NCBI RefSeq assembly: GCF_000236585.1
Contig: NC_017278.1
Location: 2,046,001-2,110,000, forward strand
DNA length: 64,000 nucleotides
Origin: Thermus sp. CCB_US3_UF1
GTDB taxonomy: Bacteria; Deinococcota; Deinococci; Deinococcales; Thermaceae
Reading direction: 5' to 3'
The translations under genes and the position numbers were made by a program. The notes below the pieces were generated by a model. That model made no database searches. It worked only from the letters and a program-made list of their open reading frames with translations, and was not told the origin of the DNA. Shown here piece by piece: positions 12,145 through 20,428 of this stretch (positions are counted from its first letter, which is position 1; every line of letters starts with the position of its first letter).

Positions 12145-13275
12145 ATGGCGGCACGGGTCTTTTTCCTCTTCACCCTAGGGTACTTCCTCTCCTACTTCTA
12201 CCGCTCGGCCAACGCGGTGCTTTCCAAGGACCTTTCCCAGGAGCTGGGCCTGGGCCCGGCGGAGCTCGGCTTCATGACCAGCCTCTTCTACCTGGCCTTC
12301 GCCGCGGTGCAGCTCCCCCTGGGAGGGTTTTTGGACCGGGTGGGGCCGCGGGTCGTCACCCCTAGCCTCCTCCTGGTGGCCGCCTTGGGCAGCCTGGTCT
12401 TCGCCCTGGCCCCAAGCTTCCCCGTCTTGGCCCTGGGCCGGGCCCTGATCGGGGTGGGGATGGCCGCGGCCCTCATGGGCTCCCTGAAGGCCTTCAGCCT
12501 CTGGTTCCCCCAGGGCTACGCCACGGTTTCCACCCTCCTGGTGGGCTTAGGGGCCACGGGAGGGCTTCTCGCGGCCACCCCCTTGGCCCTCCTGAAGGAA
12601 GCCCTGGGCTGGCGCGGGGTCTTCCTCCTGGGAGCGGGGGTGGTGGTCCTGGTGGCCCTCCTCATCCACCTGGGGGTGCGCAACGCCCCGCCTGGGGTCC
12701 CGTGGCCCAGGGGCGGGGGTGGCGGGGGGCTGAGGGAGGTCCTGGGCAACCGCCGCCTCCTGCGGGTGGCCTTTTTGGGCCTGGCCTTTGGCGGAAGCTT
12801 TCTGGCCCTGCAGACCCTTTGGGTGGGGGCCTACGCCTACGCCCTGGGCCTGGGGGCGGTGGCGGTGGGCAACCTCCTCTTCCTCTACTCGGGGGGGGCG
12901 GTGTTGGGCTTTTTGGTCTCGGGCTACTTGGCGGACCGCTTCGGCACCCCCAGGGTGCTGGTCCTCTCCGCCCTCCTCTTCGCCTTGGGCCTTGGCCTCC
13001 TCCTCCTTAGGGCCCTCGTACCCGCCTACGCCCTCCTGGGCTTTTTTGGCGCCTTCAACATCCTCACCCTCACCCAAGCCCGAGAGCTGGTCCCCCCCCA
13101 CCTGGTGGGCCGGGGCACCACCCTGGTCAACCTCTTCGCCATTGGGGGCACTTTCCTCTTGCAATGGGGGGTGGGGGTGGTGGTGGGCGCCCTGGGGTAC
13201 GGGTGGGCCTTTGGGGGGCTCCTGGGACTCCTGGTATTGGCCCTGGCCCTTTACTGGCCGCTCTTTCGCAGGTAA
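12145..13275 (+). CDS. major facilitator superfamily transporter
   Basis: A 376-residue MFS carrier with about twelve helices. It begins MAARVFFLFTLGYFLSYFYR and has loop-2 motif A as GGFLDRVGPRVVTPSLL, with a related GYLADRFGTPRVLVLSAL after helix 8. Only one base separates it from the preceding EamA gene, so the three carriers form one transcription unit. The substrate is unknown. Confidence 0.85.
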   Translation: MAARVFFLFTLGYFLSYFYRSANAVLSKDLSQELGLGPAELGFMTSLFYLAFAAVQLPLGGFLDRVGPRVVTPSLLLVAALGSLVFALAPSFPVLALGRALIGVGMAAALMGSLKAFSLWFPQGYATVSTLLVGLGATGGLLAATPLALLKEALGWRGVFLLGAGVVVLVALLIHLGVRNAPPGVPWPRGGGGGGLREVLGNRRLLRVAFLGLAFGGSFLALQTLWVGAYAYALGLGAVAVGNLLFLYSGGAVLGFLVSGYLADRFGTPRVLVLSALLFALGLGLLLLRALVPAYALLGFFGAFNILTLTQARELVPPHLVGRGTTLVNLFAIGGTFLLQWGVGVVVGALGYGWAFGGLLGLLVLALALYWPLFRR

Positions 13276-13291
13276 GCGCGCGGCACCGTGG

Positions 13292-13297
13292 TAAAAT
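13292..13297 (+). promoter_or_regulatory. leaderless -10 box of the ComM-like gene
   Basis: TAAAAT followed by 6 nt and the ATG at 13304; no Shine-Dalgarno is present. Confidence 0.55.
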
Positions 13298-13303
13298 CTT
13301 TCC

Positions 13304-14791
13304 ATGCTAGCCCAGGTGCAAAGCTACGCCCTCTTCGGCCTGGACGCGGTTCCTGTCACCGTAGAGGTGGATGTCAGCCCTGGGCTTCCCAGCTACGCCC
13401 TGGTGGGCCTGCCGGACAAGGCGGTGGAGGAGAGCCGGGAGCGGGTGCGGGCGGCCCTGAAAAACGCCGGCTTCCCCTACCCCCAGGCCCGGGTGGTGGT
13501 GAACCTGGCCCCGGCGGAGCTCAAGAAGGAGGGGAGCCACTTTGACCTGGCCATCGCCCTGGGCCTCCTGGCGGCCCAAGGGGTGGTGCCCCTCGAGGCC
13601 CTTTCGGGGCTGGCGGTGGCCGGGGAGCTGGGCCTGGATGGCAGCCTCCGCCCGGTGCCCGGGGCGGTGAACCTGGCCCTGGGGGCCCTGGCCGAGGGGA
13701 GGAGGCTCCTCCTCCCCCTCCCGAGCGCCAAGGAGGCCGCCCTGGTGGAGGGGGTGGAGGCCCTGGGGGCGGAAAACCTGGCCCAGGCCGTGGCCCACCT
13801 GCGGGGGGAGGAGGCCCTAAGCCCCGCCCTGCCCGAGGCGGCCCTCGAGGCCCTGGAGGTCCTGGACCTCCGGGACGTGAAGGGCCAGGCCAAGGCCAAG
13901 CGGGCCCTGGAGATCGCCGCCGCCGGCTACCACCACCTCCTCCTGGTGGGCAGCCCCGGCTCGGGCAAGACCATGCTGGCCCGGCGGCTTCCCTTTCTCC
14001 TTCCGCCCCTCTCCCAGGAGGCGGCCCTGGAGGTGAGCCGCATCCACTCCGCTGCCGGGCGGGCCCTCAAGGGCCTTCCCCGCACCCCGCCCTTCCGCGC
14101 CCCCCACCACACGGTGAGCTACGCCGGCCTCATCGGGGGAGGGGCCATCCCCAAGCCAGGGGAGGTTTCCTTGGCCCACCGGGGGGTCCTCTTCCTGGAC
14201 GAGTTCCCCGAGTTCAGCCGCGACGCCCTGGAGGCGCTGCGCCAGCCCCTGGAGGACGGGGTGGTCACCGTGGCCCGGGCCCGGGCCAGCCTCACCTTCC
14301 CCGCCCGCTTCCTCCTGGCGGCGGCCATGAACCCCTGCCCCTGCGGCTGGTACGGGGACCCGGAAAGGCCCTGCGCCTGCACCCCTTCCCTTCGCCAGCG
14401 CTACGCTGGCCGCATCTCCGGCCCCCTCCTGGACCGCTTCGACCTGGTGGTGGAGGTGCCCCGCCTGACCCCGGAAGAACTGGCCCGCGCCCCCGAAGGG
14501 GAGGGTACGGAACGGGTACGGGAAAGAGTTCTAAGGGCCCGGGAACGGATGCTGTTGCGCCAGGGCAAGCCCAACGGGGAGCTTACGGGAAAAGCCCTAC
14601 GGGAGGCAGCCCGCCTCACCCCGGGGGCCGAGGCCCTCCTCCTTTCCGCCGCCAGGAAACTCCTCCTCTCCGCCCGGGCCCACGACCGCCTCCTCCGGGT
14701 GGCCCGCACGGTGGCCGACCTGGCCGGGGCCGAACGGGTGGAGGAGGCCCACGTGGCCGAGGCGCTGACGTACCGGCGGAGCCTCTATTAG
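13304..14791 (+). CDS. comM: YifB/ComM-family Mg-chelatase-like AAA+ ATPase
   Basis: A 495-residue protein. The N-terminal ChlI-like domain (about 1-170) begins [18 protein letters not shown] and contains [19 protein letters not shown]. The AAA+ core has Walker [10 protein letters not shown], Walker [11 protein letters not shown] and the [17 protein letters not shown] cysteine-rich insert of the family. ComM homologues are helicases that promote branch migration during natural transformation, which fits the highly transformable genus Thermus. Seven nucleotides separate it from the convergent MFS gene. Confidence 0.92.
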   Translation: MLAQVQSYALFGLDAVPVTVEVDVSPGLPSYALVGLPDKAVEESRERVRAALKNAGFPYPQARVVVNLAPAELKKEGSHFDLAIALGLLAAQGVVPLEALSGLAVAGELGLDGSLRPVPGAVNLALGALAEGRRLLLPLPSAKEAALVEGVEALGAENLAQAVAHLRGEEALSPALPEAALEALEVLDLRDVKGQAKAKRALEIAAAGYHHLLLVGSPGSGKTMLARRLPFLLPPLSQEAALEVSRIHSAAGRALKGLPRTPPFRAPHHTVSYAGLIGGGAIPKPGEVSLAHRGVLFLDEFPEFSRDALEALRQPLEDGVVTVARARASLTFPARFLLAAAMNPCPCGWYGDPERPCACTPSLRQRYAGRISGPLLDRFDLVVEVPRLTPEELARAPEGEGTERVRERVLRARERMLLRQGKPNGELTGKALREAARLTPGAEALLLSAARKLLLSARAHDRLLRVARTVADLAGAERVEEAHVAEALTYRRSLY

Positions 14792-14796
14792 GGGGA

Positions 14797-15801
14797 CTAC
14801 GCCCCCTCCCGCCGCAGAGCCCCAAGCCGCTTCGGGTGCAAGGGGCCAACGGCGAAGAGGTAAAAGGCCAGGAAGCCCAGGAGGCCGAGCCGCAGGAGCC
14901 AGGTAGGGTCCAGCCGCCCCAACGCCCCCGCCAGCCTTCCCCCCGCTGCCCCCGCCCCGTAGAGAAGGACCCGGACCGCCGCCAGGCCCTGGGCCAGGCC
15001 CTCCCGCTCCAGCAGCCAGCCCCGCAGGGCCCGCAGGTGGGCGCCCATGGCCCCCACAGCAAGCCCGTAGGCCGCCCCGCCCAGGAAGAGGAAGGGGAAG
15101 GGCAGCAGGATGGCGAGAAGCCCCAAAGCCGCAAGGGCCGGCCCGCCGAGGAGGGCCAGGGCCAGGGGCACCCGCCCCGCCCCGTAGCTCCCCAGGGTGT
15201 AGCCCAGGTCCGCCAGGGCGGAGAAGAGGCCGAAGAGGGCCTCCGGGGTGCCTGCCCGGAGGACCAAGAGGCCCAGGAGGGCGGTGGCCAGGGCGTGGGC
15301 CAGGGTGAAGAGGAGGGAGAGGAGGAGGCCCGCGGCCAGGAGGTAGGGAAGGGCGGGGTGGACCAGGAGGAGGGGGGGCCCGAGGAGGCTTCCGAGGAGC
15401 CCCCCCAGGTTCCAGGCGGCGTAGAGCCGGCCGGTGCGCTCCAGAAGCTCCCTCCCTCCCGCCCGGGCCAGGAGGGCGTCCCAGGCCACGGCGGAGAGGT
15501 CGGTGGCCACCATGAGGGGGTAGGCCAGGAGGACCAGGGGGGCTGCCTCCCGGGGCAGAAAGGGGTAGGGAAGCCAGAGGAGCCCCCGGAGGAGGCGGAG
15601 GTAGGGCAGGGCCCGCCCCGGGCCCCACCGGTCCAGGAAGGGGGCGAGGAGGAGAAGGGGCCCCAAGCTGAAGTAGCCTAGGGCGGCGAAGAGGCCTACC
15701 CAGAAGGCCTCCCCCGTCCTCGCCACCTCCAGGGCCAGGGCGCTGAAGCCCAGGCTTGCCCCTAGATCCCCCAGGAGCTCGGCCGGGAGGCTCCCCCTCA
15801 C
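14797..15801 (-). CDS. MFS transporter
   Basis: A 334-residue membrane protein with about ten to twelve short helices. It starts at a GTG that overlaps the stop of the upstream MFS fragment (GTGA), then reads MRGSLPAELLGDLGASLGF. Loop motif A is seen as FLDRWGPGRALPYLRLLRG at about 53-71. It is short for an MFS protein but shows both halves, with GWLLEREGLAQGLAAVRVLLYG resembling helix-10 segments. Function is unknown. Translation was probably coupled to the upstream gene before that gene was truncated. Confidence 0.7.
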   Translation of the reverse strand: MRGSLPAELLGDLGASLGFSALALEVARTGEAFWVGLFAALGYFSLGPLLLLAPFLDRWGPGRALPYLRLLRGLLWLPYPFLPREAAPLVLLAYPLMVATDLSAVAWDALLARAGGRELLERTGRLYAAWNLGGLLGSLLGPPLLLVHPALPYLLAAGLLLSLLFTLAHALATALLGLLVLRAGTPEALFGLFSALADLGYTLGSYGAGRVPLALALLGGPALAALGLLAILLPFPFLFLGGAAYGLAVGAMGAHLRALRGWLLEREGLAQGLAAVRVLLYGAGAAGGRLAGALGRLDPTWLLRLGLLGFLAFYLFAVGPLHPKRLGALRREGA

Positions 15802-16208
15802 CGCCACCCCCTTCCCGCCAAGGGGCTCAGGGCCAGGAGGGCCCCACCGGCCAGGAGGAAGGGCAGGGACAGGGAAACCCCAGCCAGCCCCCCGCCCAAA
15901 AGGGGCCCCAGAGGGGCCAGGAGGCCCGTAAGGAAGAGGAACCCCCCAGCCACCCGGCCCCTGAGCTCGGGCGGGGCCTGGCTCAGGCGCACCGCCCCCG
16001 CCAGGGCGCCAAAAGCCGCGCTCCCTACCCCCAGGAGGAAGCAGCACCCCAGGAGGAGGGGCCAGGGGGGCAGGAGGGCCGCCCCCAGGAGGCCCAGGGC
16101 CGCGAGGAGGAGGGAGAGGCTTAGGGTCCTCCCCTCCCCCAGCCGGGCCAGGGCCACCCCCAGGAGGAGGCCCAGGTGGCCGAGGCACTCGCCCACCAGC
16201 AGAGCCTG
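15798..16208 (-). pseudogene. C-terminal fragment of an MFS transporter (truncated)
   Basis: About 136 codons are open from ALLVGECLGHLG to SPLAGRGWR and look like helices 8-12 of an MFS exporter. The conserved segment SQAPPELRGRVAGGFLF normally lies near helix 10. There is no N-terminal half: GC-rich sequence stops at about 16206 and AT-rich sequence begins there. An in-frame ATG at 16301 would add a non-hydrophobic peptide from the AT-rich side that is antisense-free but unrelated to MFS proteins, so I treat it as chance. Confidence 0.7.
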
Positions 16209-16209
16209 T

Positions 16210-16737
16210 TCAATCCAGATTAGGGTAAGACAAGCGAGTTGTCTCTTGTTTTTGGAACACAAGCTTGTAGTAGCTTGTTTCTCGGTCAAAGTATAAAACA
16301 TACGTACACTTGTACCCTAAGGCTGGTTGTCCGCCGTACCGAAAGTAGACTTCCAACAAGTATCGGCCCTGTAGTAAGCTCTCGGGTTTGGGGAGCGTGG
16401 AAAGATTTGGCACCTCAAGAGGTACCTCACTAACCTGACCGGGCATAACAACCAGGGGAAAATGTGATGGCCTTAGAAATCTCCTCCCTGCGCTTTCGCT
16501 ACCAGGTTCGTTGACCTCTACAACCTCAATTCCATACTTAGCCAAGTTGGCAAACTGTATTCTCCACGGAGGATAGACAGTCCGAATAGACAAGGCTGGA
16601 TTAGTTTCCGCATCAGTCAGTTTCTCCTGCAGTTCCTTCATGGCTCTGGTTGTCCTAGCCTGTTGCCATGCGGCAACTGAAAGAACGAGGGTAAATAAGA
16701 GCATTAGAAGGTCCCGTATGGCTTCAAAGACTCCCAT
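16210..16737 (-). CDS. membrane-anchored protein of unknown function in an AT-rich island
   Basis: A 175-residue protein from the ATG at 16737 (an in-frame TTG at 16806 would add 23 residues). One N-terminal membrane helix (about 8-27, LLMLLFTLVLSVAAW) is followed by a charged stretch (ARTTRAMKELQEKLTDAE) that may be a short coiled coil. A predominantly beta domain with many Tyr, Val and Pro ends in KLVFQKQETTRLSYPNLD. I do not recognise the family. Base composition drops to roughly 45-50% GC and codons such as AGA, TTA, ATA and CAA appear, unlike every neighbour. This points to recent transfer. The stop codon lies at the junction with the truncated MFS gene. Confidence 0.6.
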   Translation of the reverse strand: MGVFEAIRDLLMLLFTLVLSVAAWQQARTTRAMKELQEKLTDAETNPALSIRTVYPPWRIQFANLAKYGIEVVEVNEPGSESAGRRFLRPSHFPLVVMPGQVSEVPLEVPNLSTLPKPESLLQGRYLLEVYFRYGGQPALGYKCTYVLYFDRETSYYKLVFQKQETTRLSYPNLD

Positions 16738-16861
16738 GGGCTCATTTTGGGGGTCCGCACATCCATATAGCAAGAATCTCAAACGCTCGCACAAAAAAGC
16801 GAGCAAAGAGCCCTTCGGCGTAGAAGCAGTACCAAAAACAAGCTAATCCTAGGGCATCCTT

Positions 16862-17350
16862 TTACTCCCCCAGGACCAAGGCGTGGTAGAGGTCAAAGAC
16901 CAGGAGAAACCCTCCCTGAAGCCCCACCGCCCAGCCCGCCCCCTGGAGCCGGGGGTCGGGGCGGGTGGCAAGCCAAATCCCCCCGGCGATATAGAGAAGG
17001 TCCAAAGCGGCATTTAGGTAGAGGATGTCCCGGAGCTCTGCCCGGCTGGGCTCGGGGGAAAGGAGGCCCACCAGGGCGACGGCGGAGTTGACGGAGGTCC
17101 AGAGGGCATTGGTGAGCCAGAAGCTCCGCCCCTTAGGGTCCTCGCTCAGGATCCCCCCTAGGGCCCCGGCCAAGCTCCAGGGGACGCTCCAGAGGAGAAG
17201 CCTCGCGGAAAGGGAAAACCCCGAGTACCCTTCCGGTAGGGGTCCAAGGAGGAGGCGCTCCAGAGGGGGCCTCTCCCCGACCCCAGGCCCCTGGGCCAGG
17301 GCCGCCCCCCCAAGGGCCAGGGCCAGCAGGAGTCCCAGGACCCGTACCAT
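16862..17350 (-). CDS. exported/membrane protein of unknown function
   Basis: A 162-residue protein starting MVRVLGLLLALALGGAALAQG, a clear signal peptide with likely cleavage after ALA. Two to three hydrophobic segments follow: about 48-66 (LLLWSVPWSLAGALGGIL), 80-95 and 138-158. The FWLTNALWTSVNSAVALVGLL stretch resembles small uncharacterised bacterial membrane proteins. The start at 17350 was chosen because of the signal peptide; an upstream GTG would add an arginine/proline-rich leader. Codon use is again typical of Thermus, so the AT-rich island ends before it. Confidence 0.65.
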   Translation of the reverse strand: MVRVLGLLLALALGGAALAQGPGVGERPPLERLLLGPLPEGYSGFSLSARLLLWSVPWSLAGALGGILSEDPKGRSFWLTNALWTSVNSAVALVGLLSPEPSRAELRDILYLNAALDLLYIAGGIWLATRPDPRLQGAGWAVGLQGGFLLVFDLYHALVLGE

Positions 17351-17399
17351 GCCCCAAGCATCCCACCTGGGCCCGGCGGGAAAGCTTCCCGGGGGCACA

Positions 17400-17780
17400 C
17401 TACCCCCCGGATTGGGCCCTAAGCCAGGGGACCAGGGCCTCCGCCGCCACCAGGTTGGTGGCCAAGGGCACCCCGTGGACGTTGCACACGCGCATCAGGG
17501 CCTGGACGTCGGGCTCGTGGGGCTTGGGGGTGAGGGGGTCTTGGAAGAAGAGGACGCAGAGGACCAGGCCCTCCGCCACCCGGGCCCCGATCTGCTGGTC
17601 CCCTCCCAAGGGGCCGGAGAGGACCCGCTCCACCTCCAGCCCCGTGGCCTCGGCGATGCGCTTCCCCGTGGTGCCCGTGGCCAGGAGGGGAAAGCGGGCC
17701 AGGAGGTCCCGGTGGCGGCGGCAGAAGGCCACCATCTCCTCCTTCTTGGCGTCGTGGGCGATGAGGGCCAGGAACCTCAT
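17400..17780 (-). CDS. mgsA: methylglyoxal synthase
   Basis: A 126-residue enzyme converting dihydroxyacetone phosphate to methylglyoxal and phosphate, a glycolytic bypass. It begins [13 protein letters not shown] and carries GTTGKR (phosphate binding), [12 protein letters not shown] with the catalytic aspartate, and [22 protein letters not shown]. Translation from ATG 17780 is probably leaderless: TACAAT at 17787-17792 ends 6 nt upstream. The divergent M42 gene starts only 22 bp away, so the two -10 boxes overlap. Confidence 0.96.
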   Translation of the reverse strand: MRFLALIAHDAKKEEMVAFCRRHRDLLARFPLLATGTTGKRIAEATGLEVERVLSGPLGGDQQIGARVAEGLVLCVLFFQDPLTPKPHEPDVQALMRVCNVHGVPLATNLVAAEALVPWLRAQSGG

Positions 17781-17786
17781 GGGAGC

Positions 17787-17796
17787 ATTGTAAGCT
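17787..17796. promoter_or_regulatory. overlapping divergent leaderless -10 boxes
   Basis: On the minus strand TACAAT (17792 to 17787) serves mgsA. On the plus strand TAAGCT (17791-17796) serves the M42 gene. Each is exactly 6 nt from its ATG, and the boxes share two bases. Confidence 0.55.
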
Positions 17797-17802
17797 TGGG
17801 GC

Positions 17803-18834
17803 ATGGACTACGCGCCCCACCTGCCTTTCCTGGAAAGGCTCCTCATGGCCGCGGGCCCCTCGGGGTTTGAGGGGGAGGCCACCCGGGTCTTCCTGGAGGA
17901 GGCCAAGACCTTCGCCCTTACCGAAGAGGACCGGCACGGCAACGCCTACGCCCGGCTGAACCCCGGAGGCAGGCCCAAGGTCCTCCTCCTGGGGCACGCG
18001 GACGAGATCGGGGTCATCGTGAGCCACGTGGAGGAAGGAGGCTTCCTGCGCCTCAAGCCCCTGGGGGGCTGGGACCCGCAGGTCCTGGTGGGGCAGCGCC
18101 TCCGCTTCCTGGGCAAGGGGGGGCCGGTTTACGGGGTGGTGGGCCGGAAGGCGGTCCACGTGCTCAAGGAGGAGGAGCGCAAACGGGCCGTGGCCCTGGA
18201 GGACCTCTTCGCCGACATCGGGGCCAGGGACCGCGAGGAGGCCCTGGCCCACCTCGAGGTGGGCTCGGTGGGCGTCCTGGACCAGCCGCCCCGCTGGCTC
18301 CTGGGGAGGAGGCTCGCCTCCAAGGCCCTGGACAACCGCCTGGGGGCCTTCGTGGTCCTGGAGGCCCTCCGCCTCCTCCAGGGGCGCACGGGGGCTGAGG
18401 TGGTGGCGGTGGCCACGGTGCAGGAGGAGATCGGAGCCTACGGGGCCAGGACCGCGGCCTTCCGCGAGGCCCCGGACCTGGCCCTGGTGGTGGACGTCCA
18501 CCACGACGGCACCACCCCCGGGATGGAGAAGGCCCGGGTGGGGGAGGCGGCCCTGGGCCAAGGGGTGGTGCTGGACGTGGGGCCCTTCGCCGACCGGGAG
18601 GTCCTGAAGGGCCTTAGGGCCGTGGCCGAGGAGGCGGGCATCCCCTATGTCCTCCACGCCCACGGGCCCTCTTCCGGCACCGACGCCGACGAGGTGGCCA
18701 AGGTGCGGGAGGGGATCCCCACGGGCATCCTCTCCCTCCCCTTGCGCTACATGCACTCCCCGGTGGAGGTGGTGGACCTGGCCGACGTGGAGCGGGCCGT
18801 CCGCCTTCTGGCCCTCTACGTGGCCCGCCTCTAG
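17803..18834 (+). CDS. M42-family metallopeptidase (glutamyl aminopeptidase/TET type)
   Basis: A 343-residue co-catalytic metallopeptidase. Metal ligands and catalytic residues are visible in [12 protein letters not shown] (first His-Ala-Asp), [14 protein letters not shown] (bridging Asp), [14 protein letters not shown] (catalytic Glu pair), [10 protein letters not shown] (Asp) and the C-terminal [11 protein letters not shown] (His). Related enzymes form dodecameric TET particles that trim peptides in the cytosol. The gene is followed after 9 nt by mazG. Confidence 0.92.
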   Translation: MDYAPHLPFLERLLMAAGPSGFEGEATRVFLEEAKTFALTEEDRHGNAYARLNPGGRPKVLLLGHADEIGVIVSHVEEGGFLRLKPLGGWDPQVLVGQRLRFLGKGGPVYGVVGRKAVHVLKEEERKRAVALEDLFADIGARDREEALAHLEVGSVGVLDQPPRWLLGRRLASKALDNRLGAFVVLEALRLLQGRTGAEVVAVATVQEEIGAYGARTAAFREAPDLALVVDVHHDGTTPGMEKARVGEAALGQGVVLDVGPFADREVLKGLRAVAEEAGIPYVLHAHGPSSGTDADEVAKVREGIPTGILSLPLRYMHSPVEVVDLADVERAVRLLALYVARL

Positions 18835-18843
18835 GGGGAAGCC

Positions 18844-19167
18844 ATGGGCGAGCTCACCTTCAAGCAGGCCCAAAGGGAGGTGGACGCCTGGATCTCCGGG
18901 TTCCAGGAGGGCTACTTCCCTCCCCTCCTGATGCTGGCCCGCCTGGCGGAGGAGCTCGGGGAGGTGGCCCGGGTCCTGGCCCACCGCCACGGCAAGCGGC
19001 CCAAGCCGGGGGAGGAGGAAGGGGATCTGGCCGAGGAACTGGCCGACCTCCTCTTTGTCCTCATCTCCCTGGCCAACCGGGAAGGGATTGACCTAGAGGA
19101 GGCCTTCCGCAAGGCCATGGCCAAGTACCGGGCCCGGGACGAAAAGCGGTGGACGAAAAAGGAATGA
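18844..19167 (+). CDS. mazG: MazG-like nucleotide pyrophosphohydrolase
   Basis: A 107-residue all-helical MazG domain. The metal-binding glutamates are in LAEELGEVARVLAH and EEEGDLAEELADLLFVLISLAN, the EExxE...ExxD pattern of the family. Single-domain MazG enzymes hydrolyse noncanonical or excess NTPs to NMP and PPi. It is 9 nt downstream of the M42 gene and probably cotranscribed. The decayed metallo-beta-lactamase remnant begins immediately after its stop. Confidence 0.9.
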   Translation: MGELTFKQAQREVDAWISGFQEGYFPPLLMLARLAEELGEVARVLAHRHGKRPKPGEEEGDLAEELADLLFVLISLANREGIDLEEAFRKAMAKYRARDEKRWTKKE

Positions 19168-19518
19168 AGCCCGTTCTCCACACCATTACCCCATGGACCC
19201 CGCGGGCTTGGCCGGGGAGCTGAATGGCCCTTCTGGTCTGAGGCCACGTCCAGGACCGCTACCGGGAAATCCAACCCGAGGGCAACCGCCCTCTCTCCTT
19301 CACGGAGAGCCGAGCCTTCTTGCTTTGCCGGGGAAATCCTCCCCACCCCAGGGCATACCGACCCTACTCCTGGACGACGGCCGTGCCTTCGCCGGGGACC
19401 TGCCCCCGGAAGGGGGGGCTGGGACAGCCCTGGTGTCTTGGAAAGCTGGGCCCTCCTGCGGGCCAAGGGAGGTCGGCTCGTCCATCCGGGGCACGGACCG
19501 GTGTCCCCCCTAGAATAG
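19168..19518 (+). pseudogene. decayed metallo-beta-lactamase-fold hydrolase
   Basis: There is no intact gene here, but pieces of one in the expected order and in shifting frames. The remnant of the HxHxDH metal motif is read as HT, a shift, then YPMDPAGLAGELN (19179-19225), with two metal histidines now proline. Next come QDRYREIQPEGNRPLSFTES (19251-19310), FAGEILPTPGHT (19324-19359), PTLLLDDGRAFAGDLPPEGG (19357-19416) and LLRAKGGRLVHPGHGPVSPL (about 19453-19512), ending at TAG 19516. The reading path needs about five frame changes. The TPGHT, AGD and HPGHGP blocks are the ordered metal-site landmarks of this superfamily. The amino-terminal strands before HxHxDH are missing. No other feature is seen here apart from two small adjacent hairpins (19278-19293 and 19293-19309). 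Confidence 0.7.
19511..19516 (+). promoter_or_regulatory. leaderless -10 box of the ABC-2 exporter operon
   Basis: TAGAAT followed by 6 nt (AGGACC) and the ATG at 19523; it sits at the very end of the pseudogene. Confidence 0.5.
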
Positions 19519-19522
19519 GACC

Positions 19523-20428
19523 ATGGACAGCCCCCTGTTGCAGGCCCAGGGCCTACGCAAGCGCTTCGGTGCCCTCGAGGCCGTCCGGGGCGTAAGCCTT
19601 GAACTGCGCCCCGGGGAGGTGCTGGCCTTCCTGGGCAAAAACGGGGCGGGCAAGACCACCACGGTGAAGATGCTGGCGGGGCTCCTCCTCCCCGATGGGG
19701 GTAGGGTGCACCTCCTGGGAAAGGACCCCTTCCAGGACCCCTGGGCCCTGAGGCACCTGGGAGCGGTGCTGGAGGGCAACCGCAACGTCTACTGGCGCCT
19801 GAGCCCCCTGGAGAACCTGGTCTACTTCGGCGTGGCCCGGGGGCTCCGGCTTGGGGCGGCGAGGAAGCGGGCCCTGGCCCTTTTGCAGGAGTACGACCTC
19901 CTGGAAAAGGCCCACACCGAGGTGCGCCACCTCTCCCGGGGGATGCAACAGAAGCTGGCCTTCCTCCAGGCCCTGGTCCACGACCCCGAGGTCCTCCTTC
20001 TGGACGAGCCCACCCTGGGCCTAGACGTGGAAACCGCCCTCCTCGTTCAGGGCAAAATCCGCAAGCTGGCCCAAGGGGGCAAGGCCATCCTCCTCACCAC
20101 CCACCAGCTGGAGGTGGCCGAGGCCCTGGCCGACCGGGTGGCCATCATCCACCGGGGAGAGGTGATCCTGGAGGAGGAGAAGGAAAGGCTCCTCGCCCGT
20201 TTTGCCGGGGACCACTACGTGCTGGAGCTGGAGGGCCCCGCGCCCCGGGAGGTCCTGGCCCGCCTCCGGGCCTTGGGGGTGGAGGGGGAGGGGCCCTTCC
20301 TTTTCCGGGGAAACGGGGAGGCCCTTTGGCGGGTCCTGGAGGCCCTAAAGCCCCTGCCCCTCAGGCGGGTGGCCAAGGCCGAAGTGGATCTCCTGGAGGT
20401 CTTCTTGAAGGTGGTGGGCCATGCTTGA
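19523..20428 (+). CDS. ABC transporter ATP-binding protein (ABC-2 type)
   Basis: A 301-residue ATPase. It has Walker A GKNGAGKTTTVK at about 38-49, signature LSRGMQQKLAF, Walker B VLLLDEPTLGLD and the switch histidine in LLTTHQL. A C-terminal extension of about 80 residues (from about 220) is typical of DrrA/NatA-like exporters. It overlaps the following permease gene by 8 nt, forming an exporter of unknown substrate. Confidence 0.93.
   Translation: MDSPLLQAQGLRKRFGALEAVRGVSLELRPGEVLAFLGKNGAGKTTTVKMLAGLLLPDGGRVHLLGKDPFQDPWALRHLGAVLEGNRNVYWRLSPLENLVYFGVARGLRLGAARKRALALLQEYDLLEKAHTEVRHLSRGMQQKLAFLQALVHDPEVLLLDEPTLGLDVETALLVQGKIRKLAQGGKAILLTTHQLEVAEALADRVAIIHRGEVILEEEKERLLARFAGDHYVLELEGPAPREVLARLRALGVEGEGPFLFRGNGEALWRVLEALKPLPLRRVAKAEVDLLEVFLKVVGHA

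Noticed and set aside
14797-16188. One long 463-residue MFS gene
   Set aside because: The part before 15801 is a Gly/Pro-rich shadow of the overlapping MFS fragment in another frame; two coupled genes fit better.
16206-16860. Target-site duplication flanking the AT-rich island
   Set aside because: GATTAG near the left edge and CTAATC near the right edge are short and inverted, too weak to count as mobile-element ends.
19193-19400. Start of a carbamoyl-phosphate synthase small subunit (a TLLLDDGRAFAGD stretch) or a structured regulatory RNA
   Set aside because: The flanking TPGHT and HPGHGP blocks fit a frameshifted metallo-beta-lactamase in the right order; the two hairpins found there are short and explain nothing further.
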